Part shown: positions 26,801-33,810 of the stretch, piece after piece
How the letters are laid out: each line of letters opens with the position of its first letter
How positions within the stretch are numbered: position 1 is the first letter of the stretch
Assembly: GCF_018638295.1 (NCBI RefSeq)
Contig: NZ_JABTTS010000004.1
Span: forward strand, 1 to 64,000
Direction: 5' to 3'
DNA from: Streptomyces sp. CHD11
Lineage (GTDB): Bacteria > Actinomycetota > Actinomycetes > Streptomycetales > Streptomycetaceae
DNA length: 64,000 nt
Program-made: the position numbers and the translations under genes
The notes under the pieces: model-generated
The model's database searches: none
What the model was told of the DNA's origin: nothing
The model's input: only the letters and a program-made list of their open reading frames with translations

Positions 26801-27884
26801 GATTGACCAGCTCGACGATGCGTTCGAAGGGCAGGTCCTGGTGGGCCAGTGCTTCGCGGACGACAGCCCGGGTACGGGTGAGCGCCTCGGCGACGGTCGG
26901 CGCACCGGACAGATCGACGCGCAGTGGAAGCGAGTTGACCAGGAAGCCGATGAGGCCGGCCGCGCCGGGCCCGCGCCGGTTCGCCACCGGACTGCCGACA
27001 ACGATGTCGTCCTGGCCGGACAGGCGGGAGAGCAGACTGCTCCAGCCGGTCAGCACGGCCACGAACGGGGTCGCACTGTGCGCCCGGGCCAGCGCACGCA
27101 GCGCCGAGACAACGTCCGAGCCCAGTTCGAACTCGACCCGGCCCCCCTCGTACCGCTGCTCCACCGGACGCGGCCGGTCGGTCGGCAGATCGAGAACGGG
27201 CGGCGCGTCCGACAGTGCCTGCTCCCAGTAGCGTTCCTGGTCCGCGAGGGCACCGGCCAGTACCGCCTCGCGCTGGGCTCGGGCGTGGTCGGCGTACTGC
27301 GTGGCGAGCGGTGCCAGGGGGACCGGGCCGTCCGCACGCAAGGCCGCGTAGAGCACGCCGAGTTCCCGCATCATGACGTTCAACGAAGCGCCGTCGTAAA
27401 TGCTGTGATGGAACGTCAGGAGCAGCACGTGGCGCTCGGCGGCCAGCGTCAGCAGGCGGCCGCGCCCGAGGGGGCCGGCCTCCAGGTCGAACTCCTTTTC
27501 CGCCTCTCGGTGTTGCAGGGCGGTGACCTGGGCGTCGGGGTCGGCGAGGGCGCTGAGGTCGTGCGAGGTCAGCGCGAAGCCGGTGCCGGGCGGATCGATG
27601 AGTTGCTGGACACTCCCGGCCTCGGCCACCAGCCGGGTGCGCAGGGTCTCGTGCCGATCACTGAGGGCGTCCAGGGCCCTGGCCAGCGCCCGGTGATCGA
27701 GCGGGCCGGTGAGCGAGTGCGCCACGGTCTCGTTGTACGCGGCATTCGCGCCGGGTAACTGTGCGAGGAACCACAGGCGTTGCTGGGCGAAGGAGGCCGG
27801 CCGGACGCGGGGGGCGGCCTCGGCGCGGTTGTCGGGGTCCGCGCACGAGCGAGGCGCGGGGACGGAGGCGGGGGTGTGGTGCAC
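23838..27884 (-). CDS. NRPS: C-A-PCP-TE
   Basis: 1348 aa from the GTG at 27884. Domains: C from about residue 30 with intact HHSIYDG (about 163); A with YTSGSTGRPKG about 655 and A10 NRSGKADRAALL about 993; PCP Ser in FFEVGGTSLAAIKM about 1045; type I TE with GLSYGG about 1171. The A pocket reads roughly D-V-H-F-L-G-G-L-Y, which I cannot assign. A condensation domain at the very start implies acylation by an acyl-CoA or carrier-bound starter. A TE on both this protein and the next is unusual and could mean an ester-linked aminoacyl branch. The start is uncertain: the frame stays open to 28148, but the upstream part lacks NRPS similarity and the ribosome site is weak. Confidence 0.9.
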   Translation of the reverse strand: MHHTPASVPAPRSCADPDNRAEAAPRVRPASFAQQRLWFLAQLPGANAAYNETVAHSLTGPLDHRALARALDALSDRHETLRTRLVAEAGSVQQLIDPPGTGFALTSHDLSALADPDAQVTALQHREAEKEFDLEAGPLGRGRLLTLAAERHVLLLTFHHSIYDGASLNVMMRELGVLYAALRADGPVPLAPLATQYADHARAQREAVLAGALADQERYWEQALSDAPPVLDLPTDRPRPVEQRYEGGRVEFELGSDVVSALRALARAHSATPFVAVLTGWSSLLSRLSGQDDIVVGSPVANRRGPGAAGLIGFLVNSLPLRVDLSGAPTVAEALTRTRAVVREALAHQDLPFERIVELVNPPRSAARTPLFQTMLAWVPDRRSLLDLPGVESRPLPIADAPAKFDLALSVTESEGRLLCHLDYATALFDDATARRWAEYLRRLLTDMAHRPDRDIRDLELMGPEESRRLVRDGDATPSGDGGPENDPEAADAEAGPVALALRSASGIAALFEAQARARGGLTAVVDGERSLDYATVDRRANRLAHALVARSVRPGDVVGLHAGRSCDLVVGILGILKAGAAYLPLDPGQPRERLTGMVEDAACPVVLSDQGDDTGRPMGWLALAAVESEGAESERPPSGTDRAPDRTAYVIYTSGSTGRPKGVAVEHRSVLNLFATWHDRMGTAPGEANSAWSSIGFDVSIHELLLPLATGGVLHLVPEALRGDPETLLVWLRERRVTQAFLPPAYVKWIDEDPAVRLRGLALRKLLTGVESLAEAALHRMTLHLPGLRICFGYGPTEATLYSTAYYTPRPLERPCPIGRPLPGTRLYLLDDRMRPVPPGVVGEVYLGGSSLARGYLNRPDLTEERFLPDPFVPGERIYRTGDLARRQPDGEAVYAGRADDQVKVRGFRIEPAEIEAAFMALPGVREAVVLADRDAAGQVRLVAGVGRGTAPARAAGDWRAALSRRLPDYMIPAVVVDLDALPLNRSGKADRAALLALAHERTSTRVNTASPRDHVEHALYRIWRSVLLHPDIGVGDDFFEVGGTSLAAIKMAHAVTEAFGRHLPVAEVMTRPTIEALAALLREDGADSAPGSLIEFRRGAGPRVVCVHPAGGTAFCYLPLAEHLPAGAGLYGIQSPGVNPGEDVLPTVEAMAEGYLRLLGPMDEGPVVLTGLSYGGLVAHRMGEILGRAGRRDVSVVLLDTQATDDAAARAAITAVDEAEFRDKLVRFNGMYPGMDDAQIERYFRLYNHNRSTAREYLPAASPTRLVLAQAVPDGDDTPFHAEVRAFWRRRAEGDFQVETLACGHWEILEGAEAVRVGALLTAELAHHGHRSAPASTAGLPVAGAR

Positions 27885-28142
27885 CGGCTTACCTGGTCTT
27901 CCCGTCAGAGGGGACTGGGGGAGGGGAACACGGCGGTCCGGGATCACCGGACGGCCGGGCGCAGAGAAGGGCGCGCTCCCGGTGTCGGCGGAGTGAGGGT
28001 GCGCGGAGGTGAGTAGGGAGAGGGGAGGATGCGTCGGCTCGTCGTTGAGCGGTCGTAAGGGGATACGACGGAAGAACTGCCCGGTGATCTGCTCTCGAAG
28101 GGGAAAGAAGGCGGGAATGCGGCTCGCCGGAAGACCTCGTGA

Positions 28143-28193
28143 TGCCATCGATGATGATCAGTCACGGCTCGTGCGCATGTCAACACTTGACAT
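28143..28193 (-). promoter_or_regulatory. Promoter with overlapping palindromic operator for the NRPS/PKS operon
   Basis: On the minus strand TTGACA (28183-28178) is followed after about 17-18 bp by a weak -10 (TGATCA/GATCAT). The -35 is half of a perfect palindrome ATGTCAA-N3-TTGACAT at 28177-28193. It is the only promoter-like region before the first NRPS gene; it predicts a leader of about 250 nt. A repressor of the MarR/TetR type would block polymerase here. Confidence 0.5.
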
Positions 28194-28609
28194 TCCGCAG
28201 TGCCCTCAAGAAAATGCGGGACTGCTCTTTCTGCCGCCTCTCGCCGGGCGCACGCGCAGATCAGCCCAGTTCATGAGGAGTGAGGGCCCTCCAGGCGCAT
28301 CACGTCGGTCGGCGGCCGAGGCACCCTCCTCGGGCGGGCGGGAGGCCGTGACGGACAGGCCAGTTGTGACGGTGAGGCCGGGCCAAGGGCACTCGCGCGC
28401 GGGGAATTGACCAGAGTGAGGAAATACCGAGGGAGGGAACGCCGCGCCCGGTATCGGATTCGCATCCGCAGACGCCTGCACCCATCCCGTACGGCCATGT
28501 CACCGCCTTCGGCGCGCTCGACGCGGCGGAAGTGAAGGCAGCCGACCCGGCCCGCGAACACCCTCGCTACCCGCATTCCGACGTCACCCGGCGAACGGAA
28601 GTCGGGGAC
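28194..28609. other. Non-coding stretch between the cluster and gene remnants
   Basis: No open frame here has recognisable homology or a good ribosome site; those present are GC-bias shadows. An AT-richer patch at 28205-28225 lies just upstream of the operon promoter. Together with 27885-28176 (leader) this makes about 700 bp without a gene. Confidence 0.6.
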
Positions 28610-28818
28610 CCCTGGACGTGTTCTTCGCCCCGGCGGTCTCTCCTCAGAAGGGGCGGTCGTCTCACCGTGGTCCCTCGCCCAGGCGCTGAGCATTCTGATG
28701 GGATCCTCCAGGGTGCGCCCGATCCCGGTCGGGCTGTACTCCACGCGCGGTGGCGCCCCGGCGTACGCGCGCCGCTCGACGAGCCCGTTGTCCTGGAGCC
28801 GAGGCAGCGTTCGGTGGA
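28610..28818 (-). pseudogene. HxlR-family regulator, C-terminal fragment
   Basis: The minus strand encodes LPRLQDNGLVERRAYAGAPP followed by RVEYSPTGIGRTLEDPIRML and SAWARDHG. This is the wing and C-terminal helix of an HxlR winged-helix repressor (compare the family pattern GLVxRxxYxxxPPRVEYxLTxxGxxL). The N-terminal half with the recognition helix is absent; upstream of residue F at about 28818 the sequence becomes the antisense of a DoxX fragment. A remnant, not functional. Confidence 0.75.
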
Positions 28819-28989
28819 ACGCTCGGGATCGCCGCGGCTGTCGGCCTGACCCTCTACTTCGCCGGCGTGGTCGCCGCCCACCTGCGGGTCGGTGACCACG
28901 AGGGCACACCCCCGGCGGCCGTTCTCACCCTGATCGCCATCGCCCTGATCGTATGCGCGCCGTCACGCGCTGAGCGTCCGGACTGCTGA
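28813..28989 (+). pseudogene. DoxX-family membrane protein, C-terminal fragment
   Basis: The plus frame ending at 28989 reads GTLGIAAAVGLTLYFAGVVA, then AHLRVGDHEGTPPAAV and a second hydrophobic segment LTLIAIALIVC. This is the last two membrane spans of a DoxX-like protein. The first half is missing. It is divergent from, and fused back-to-back with, the HxlR fragment, as if one deletion removed a shared promoter and both 5' halves. Confidence 0.6.
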
Positions 28990-29029
28990 GACCGGTTGAC
29001 GTCGGTGACGCCCGCCCCCGGACCGCCGG

Positions 29030-29330
29030 CGCCTCGGTCGAGTGTGCAGCGCACCGGCGTCCCCGCCGCCGCGAGGGCGGGTTCCGCGACACCCGCGAGG
29101 ACCGGATAGCCCCCGGTCGTCGGATGGTCGTGGAGGAAGACCACGGGACGCCCGTCCGGCGGGACCTGGACGGCGCCGAGGACCATGCCCTCGCTGGGCA
29201 GCTCGCCCGTCGACGCCCGCTCCGGCGTCGGCCCCTCGGCGCGCGGGCAGCTGCGGTTGCCATGGGGCGAGACCCGGTATTTCGCCGAGGCGGGGACGCG
29301 CAGCGCGGCCGGGGTGAACCAGTTGGCGCG
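29030..29330 (-). pseudogene. 5-oxoprolinase subunit C (PxpC/KipA) C-terminal fragment
   Basis: The minus strand encodes FTPAALRVPASAKYRVSPHG, EGPTPERASTGELPSEGMVL, GAVQVPPDGRPVVFL and DHPTTGGYPVLAGVAEPAL. This is the highly conserved C-terminal part of the biotin-dependent carboxyltransferase/PxpC family. About two thirds of the gene (N-terminal) is missing, and the sequence before it runs into the DUF2267 gene. Remnant of a pxp/kip locus. Confidence 0.8.
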
Positions 29331-29335
29331 CGCAG

Positions 29336-29776
29336 TCAGGCCGCCTGGGTGAGTTCCGCGCGGCCGAAGAGGATCGCGTAGCCGGAGGGGAGCCGGGCGA
29401 GGATGCGGTCGAGCAGGTCGGGCCCCGCGATGCGGGCGACGACGCCCAGGACGGAGCCGGCGTCCCAGCGTGTGGTGGCCAGGGTCCCGCCGGTACGGGT
29501 GGCGAGGTCCCTGACGAAGGCCCAGCCGGTCATCGAGTCGGTGGCCGGGATCTGGGCGGCGAAGATCTGCGCGGCCTCGCGGGGGAGGCGGGCCGCCAGC
29601 TCCACGCGTTCCTCGCCGGTGACGCGGCGGCCGAGGGCGGCCAGGACGGTGAAGACGACCTCCTCGGCCCGTTCGCGGGTGGGGTAGGCGCCGTGGTAGC
29701 GCACCTGTTCCAGCAACTGGCCGTACGACATGGCCGGGAGGGTGGTGACCGTGGCCGGGGCCGTCGTGGTCTGCAT
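29336..29776 (-). CDS. DUF2267 protein
   Basis: 146 aa. The sequence LLEQVRYHGAYPTRERAEEV, VFTVLAALGRRVTGEE and ELAARLPREAAQIF is the DUF2267 pattern, an all-helical small domain often found near heat-shock and redox stress genes. The ATG at 29776 is used; MSYGQ at residue 16 is an alternative. It pairs with a second DUF2267 gene upstream (29847-30269) and follows the Hsp20 gene on the same strand, suggesting a stress role. The molecular function is not known. Confidence 0.82.
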   Translation of the reverse strand: MQTTTAPATVTTLPAMSYGQLLEQVRYHGAYPTRERAEEVVFTVLAALGRRVTGEERVELAARLPREAAQIFAAQIPATDSMTGWAFVRDLATRTGGTLATTRWDAGSVLGVVARIAGPDLLDRILARLPSGYAILFGRAELTQAA

Positions 29777-29846
29777 CGGTGAAGGGTGCCTTTCTCACTC
29801 GTAGGGTGGTGACGGTGTCGGCCGGCGGCCGCGGGAACGGCGGGCT

Positions 29847-30269
29847 TCAGTCACCGCACGGGGTGCCGAGGGCCTTGGCGTCCTGCGGCCGGCCGAAGAG
29901 CAGGTCGTATCCGGGTGGGAGCTGCAGCAGGATGCGGCGGGTCAGCTCCTCGCCCGCGGCGTCGGCGGTCACGCTGAGCACGGCGCCGATGTCCCAGGCC
30001 GCGGTCTGTTCGGTGGCCCCCTCGATCCACGCCGCGGTGGCCCGCACGAACCGTTCGGCGGACAGGGGCTCGGCGGCCTGGAGGGGATTGAGCAGGATCA
30101 GAGCGAAGGTCTCCGGGAGCCGGGCGGCCAGCTCCGCCCGTACCTCGCCGACCAGGTGGGCGCCCAGCAGCCCCAGCACGGTACGCGAGGCACGGTCCGC
30201 CTCCGCGCGGGTCCCGTATCCGCCGCGTTCCCGCACCTGGTCGAGGAACACGTCCCAACGCATGGCCAT
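29847..30269 (-). CDS. DUF2267 protein
   Basis: 140 aa, paralogue of the next downstream gene: MAMRWDVFLDQVRERGGYGT, RTVLGLLGAHLVGEV, ELAARLPETFALILLNP, and a shared ending LPPGYDLLFGRPQDA versus LPSGYAILFGRAELT. It appears to be a local duplication. The region upstream (30270-30363) carries a large hairpin, separating it transcriptionally from the Hsp20 gene, although read-through is possible. No catalytic residues are recognised. Confidence 0.82.
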   Translation of the reverse strand: MAMRWDVFLDQVRERGGYGTRAEADRASRTVLGLLGAHLVGEVRAELAARLPETFALILLNPLQAAEPLSAERFVRATAAWIEGATEQTAAWDIGAVLSVTADAAGEELTRRILLQLPPGYDLLFGRPQDAKALGTPCGD

Positions 30270-30302
30270 CGGGTCCTCCTTGCCCTGACGGTCGTGCCGG
30301 CG

Positions 30303-30345
30303 GGCGGAGGGCGGGCGCCCGCGGGGAGGCGGCCCGCCCTCCGCC
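30303..30345 (-). terminator. Hairpin between hsp18 and DUF2267 gene
   Basis: Perfect 14-bp arms GGCGGAGGGCGGGC and GCCCGCCCTCCGCC with a 15-nt loop, just after the stop of the Hsp20-family gene on the minus strand. A likely terminator, or an attenuator controlling the downstream DUF2267 genes. Confidence 0.7.
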
Positions 30346-30363
30346 GGCCGTGGTGGCCTCGCC

Positions 30364-30801
30364 TCAGCCGGCGATCTCCTTGCGCTCCTCGCCGGCTCCG
30401 ATGGCGACCTTCCGTGGCTTGGCCCGCTCGGCGATCGGGACGCGCAGGGTCAGCACGCCCGCGTCGTAGTCGGCGGTGATGCGCTCGGTGTCGAGGGAGT
30501 CGGCGAGCACCACCTGGCGGGAGAAGACACCCAGGGGACGCTCCGCGAGCTCCAACTGGACGTCGTCGCTCTCGGCCACGGGGCGGCGCTCGGCCCGGAC
30601 GGTCAGCATGTTGCGCTCGACGTCGATGTCGATCGCGTCCGGGTCGACTCCGGGCAGATCGAGCGCGATCACGTAGGCGTCGCCCTCGCGGTAGGCGTCC
30701 ATGGGCATCGCCGAGGGACGCGACCAGGTGCCGGGCGTGGTGCCGAACAGTTGCTGGGTGAGCCGGTCGAACTCACGGAACGGGTCGGTGCGCATCAGCA
30801 T
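30364..30801 (-). CDS. hsp18: Hsp20/alpha-crystallin-family small heat-shock protein
   Basis: 145 aa. ATG at 30801 with AGGAGG 9 bases upstream gives the usual start MLMRTDPFREFDRLTQQLFG; the longer open frame has no such site. The alpha-crystallin domain (about residues 40-135) includes GDAYVIALDLPGVDPDAIDI and a C-terminal DAGVLTLRVPIAERAKPRKV containing the GVLTL strand signature. It is an ATP-independent chaperone that holds unfolding proteins. A perfect RheA-type operator overlaps its promoter and the probable rheA gene is divergent from it, as in the well-studied Streptomyces albus hsp18 locus. Confidence 0.9.
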   Translation of the reverse strand: MLMRTDPFREFDRLTQQLFGTTPGTWSRPSAMPMDAYREGDAYVIALDLPGVDPDAIDIDVERNMLTVRAERRPVAESDDVQLELAERPLGVFSRQVVLADSLDTERITADYDAGVLTLRVPIAERAKPRKVAIGAGEERKEIAG

Positions 30802-30854
30802 CGTGAAACACCTCCTGTACGAGCGGAACCGCTCATGCGCTGCTTCCTGCATCT

Positions 30855-30883
30855 CTTGTAACATGTCATCGAAACGATGACAA
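30855..30883 (-). promoter_or_regulatory. hsp18 promoter overlapped by RheA operator
   Basis: The inverted repeat TGTCATC-N5-GATGACA at 30864-30882 is exactly the operator described for the RheA repressor. On the minus strand a -35 TTGTCA (30883-30878), a 17-bp spacer and TACAAG (30860-30855) form a promoter for hsp18, so the operator covers the -35 and spacer. Confidence 0.85.
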
Positions 30884-30929
30884 GTGACGATGTCGCCTGT
30901 CGGGTGACGCCAGTCCAGTGGGGTGAATC

Positions 30930-31595
30930 ATGACCGCAGACGCCCAGAAAGCCGGTGCGCGGCCCGCGTCGTTCCTCGCCGCCGAGGCAGCACTGGCGGC
31001 GATCGACGAAGCCGTCCACACCGCACAGGCCGCACAGGCCGCACAGTCCGGGCGATGGCCCGGCGACGATGTCAGTTCCGATCAGGCCCTCGCCGCCCTG
31101 CTGCTCCTGCGTCGGATCCGCGCCCATCTCGCGGGCTGGGAGACGGGGCTGATCGAAACCGCGCGTGACGCGGGAGCCAGTTGGGCGGATCTCGCCCAGC
31201 CCCTCGGTGTCGCCAGTCGGCAGGCCGCCGAACGGCGCTATCTGCGTCTGCGCCCGGGAGCCCCCGGCACCACCGGTGAACAGCGTGTGCAGGCCACCCG
31301 GGACCGCCGTGCCGGGGACCGGGCCGTCACGGCCTGGGCCCGCGGCAACGCCGGCGACCTGCGCCAGCTCGCCGGCCAGATCACCGCGCTCACCGGTCTT
31401 CCGGCCGAGGCCCGTACCCCCCTCCTGCAGGCACTCGGCCGTGACGACGCCGCCGGTCTCATCGGTCCACTGGCACGGGCCCGCGATCACCTCGCAGTCG
31501 ACCAGTCGGAGCTGATCACCCGTATCGACACCCTGACCCGCCACACCGACCGGATCCGCGCATCGGGGAACGTCGAGCGCCGGCCCCCGGGGTGA
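30930..31595 (+). CDS. rheA: HSP18 transcriptional repressor (RheA-type)
   Basis: 221 aa, about the length known for RheA, which represses hsp18 and itself senses temperature through a reversible conformational change. A helix-turn-helix is visible around residues 70-105: ARDAGASWADLAQPLGVASR followed by QAAERRYLRLRPG. The N-terminus contains an AAQ repeat encoded by a 9-bp repeat (31023-31049). It is divergent from hsp18 with the RheA operator between them. The ribosome site before the ATG is weak (GGGGTG). The C-terminal helical region carries no obvious ligand motif. Confidence 0.78.
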   Translation: MTADAQKAGARPASFLAAEAALAAIDEAVHTAQAAQAAQSGRWPGDDVSSDQALAALLLLRRIRAHLAGWETGLIETARDAGASWADLAQPLGVASRQAAERRYLRLRPGAPGTTGEQRVQATRDRRAGDRAVTAWARGNAGDLRQLAGQITALTGLPAEARTPLLQALGRDDAAGLIGPLARARDHLAVDQSELITRIDTLTRHTDRIRASGNVERRPPG

Positions 31596-31933
<338 letters not shown>

Positions 31934-33754
31934 ATGGAGTCCAACCACGTCAGCCCGGCGAATCCGCACCCCGTGGACGCGCTGCCCGACGCGTCGGAAA
32001 ACTACAGGACCGCGACGATCCGCACCCCGGAGATCCGTGTCGAGAAATGGGGTAAATGGGAGATCGAGTACGAGTTCACGCCCGCCGCGGGTGATCACGG
32101 GGGCCTTCTCGTCGTCTTCTCCTCGGTGGGTTCGAAGTACGGGTTCGGCAACGCCCTCTCGGGCGTTCAGTGCAACGTTCTGCGCATTCGCGACCGGTTC
32201 GACGGCGGGACGTCGTACTACGTCTGCCGGGATATGGACTTCTCCGTTTCCGACGCGGTCGAGGAGCTGATCTCCTCCTACGCGGAGCGGCTGGGCCAGG
32301 CGCGCGACTCCGTGGTGCTCGCCGGATCCTCCAAGGGAGGCAGCGCCGCGATCTTCTACGGCCTGAAGTACGGCTACCGGAACATCGTCGCCTCCACTCC
32401 CCAGTACTACATCGGCAGCTATTCGCAGGGGCACGGAGTGCTCGGCGCCTACGTTCTCGGCGAGGGGGAGCCGCAGGAGAACGTGGACACGCTCGACGCC
32501 GTGCTGCCGACGCTGCTGGCCGAGGACCAGGACCACGACCGCAACATCTACCTCGTGTCGTCCACCCAGGATTACCAGTACGAGGAGGAAGTCGTGCACT
32601 TCCTCCCGGCCTTGCGGAAATACTCCAACTTCAACCTGTTCATGGTGCAGTCGCCCGCCTTCGTCAAACACGCGGAGGTGACGCGGCAGGGCCTTTCGAT
32701 GATTCTGAGCATCATCTACGCGCTGACCGAGGGCACCACTCCGAGGTGGGGCGAGGTCCAGGTCGGTTCCAACGAGGTCGACGAGGCCGCCGCGTCCGCG
32801 TATCTGGCCGACCTCCGGGCGCGGGACACCGCGGCGGCCGTCCTGACCGGCGTCGCCCTCACGGACCAGCGGGCCAGGCTGACGGGACACGCCTTCCTGC
32901 CCGGCGCGGCCGCTGCCACGGAGGAGTCCGGGGACGGCGGGGCCCAGGAGACCAAGCAGCTCGTCCTGGTGCGGGACGGCGAGGCGTGGATGGCCGACAT
33001 GGACACCGTGCCGGTGGACCAGCTCTATCTCAAGTACTTCGAGAAGCACTTCGTCTCCTACGCGGACGGCGGGTTCGCCTGCGACGCGAAGGAACTGTTC
33101 GATTCACTGCCCGAAGGGGTGTATGACGCGTTCGCCCGGGTGAGGAGCGAGAGCGAGAACATCGACCGGAGGGTTCCCCTGGTCACCTTCGCCGCGATCG
33201 ACCGCAGGAGCGCCTCGCGCGGCAGCGAGGTCGTCCTCAAGGGTGACAAGAAGCGCGTCCGGTTGATCAAGCGCAGCCTGGTGGACAGCGGTCCCGGCGG
33301 CTCCGTCTTCTCGGTGAAGCGCTTCACCATGAAAGATCGCCATCTCCGGGTGTACGGCGTCTGCTTCGTGCCGGGCCGCAACGCGGACAACAAGAACCAC
33401 GCCAAGTACTACCTGACCCTGCAGGGCCCCGGCGGCGCTCATACCTTCGACCTGCAGGCCGTGCAGCGGGCCGACAAGGTCAGCCCCCACGTGAGCACGG
33501 GCGACTTCGGCTCGTACGGATACGGGTTCTTCACCTCGCTGGACAGCACGGGCGTCGACCTCACCGCACTCCCGGCGGGCAGCTACACCGTCCAGGTCTC
33601 GATGAGCGTCGGCGGCAGCCTGTTCACCCACCCGGCGGGCCGTGTCGAGCTGGGCCGGAACGGGGCCAAGGCGTTCCCCCACGAGGCGGGCGTCGAGGAC
33701 GGGGCCAGGACCGGCGCCCGGAGAAGCCTGCGGTCGAGACTGCGGCGTCTGTAG
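31934..33754 (+). CDS. Asp2-like alpha/beta-hydrolase-fold protein, likely glycan-related
   Basis: 606 aa, ATG start, no signal peptide. The N-terminal half is an alpha/beta-hydrolase-like domain with strand-turn-helix VVLAGSSKGGSAAIFYGLKY (about residues 130-150; Ser in G-S-S-K-G), preceded by LLVVFSSVGSKYGFGN, and a downstream NLFMVQSPAFVKHAEV holding a candidate catalytic His. The C-terminal part (about 435-575) is beta-rich, with LRVYGVCFVPGRNADNKNHA. The layout resembles accessory-Sec Asp2 and polysaccharide-associated hydrolases. It stands alone between a heat-shock locus and a sugar operon, so the partner pathway is unclear. Confidence 0.55.
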   Translation: MESNHVSPANPHPVDALPDASENYRTATIRTPEIRVEKWGKWEIEYEFTPAAGDHGGLLVVFSSVGSKYGFGNALSGVQCNVLRIRDRFDGGTSYYVCRDMDFSVSDAVEELISSYAERLGQARDSVVLAGSSKGGSAAIFYGLKYGYRNIVASTPQYYIGSYSQGHGVLGAYVLGEGEPQENVDTLDAVLPTLLAEDQDHDRNIYLVSSTQDYQYEEEVVHFLPALRKYSNFNLFMVQSPAFVKHAEVTRQGLSMILSIIYALTEGTTPRWGEVQVGSNEVDEAAASAYLADLRARDTAAAVLTGVALTDQRARLTGHAFLPGAAAATEESGDGGAQETKQLVLVRDGEAWMADMDTVPVDQLYLKYFEKHFVSYADGGFACDAKELFDSLPEGVYDAFARVRSESENIDRRVPLVTFAAIDRRSASRGSEVVLKGDKKRVRLIKRSLVDSGPGGSVFSVKRFTMKDRHLRVYGVCFVPGRNADNKNHAKYYLTLQGPGGAHTFDLQAVQRADKVSPHVSTGDFGSYGYGFFTSLDSTGVDLTALPAGSYTVQVSMSVGGSLFTHPAGRVELGRNGAKAFPHEAGVEDGARTGARRSLRSRLRRL

Positions 33755-33770
33755 ACCCGCGCCTTTCGTG

Positions 33771-33803
33771 GAGGGGGCCGCCGGAACCGCCGGCGGCCCC
33801 CTC
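33771..33803. terminator. Bidirectional hairpin terminator
   Basis: Perfect 14-bp arms GAGGGGGCCGCCGG and CCGGCGGCCCCCTC with a 5-nt loop, in the 56-bp gap between convergent genes. Confidence 0.88.
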
Positions 33804-33810
33804 ACCGGGA

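Noticed and set aside
27885..28148. Extended N-terminus of the first NRPS (88 extra residues)
   Set aside because: The residues are Pro/Ser/Arg-rich without NRPS similarity, no ribosome site precedes the ATG, and the promoter-like sequence would put the transcript start at about that position.
28009..28410. 133-aa plus-strand frame upstream of the NRPS operon
   Set aside because: No similarity is recognisable, coding character is poor, and the frame crosses the operon's promoter palindrome.
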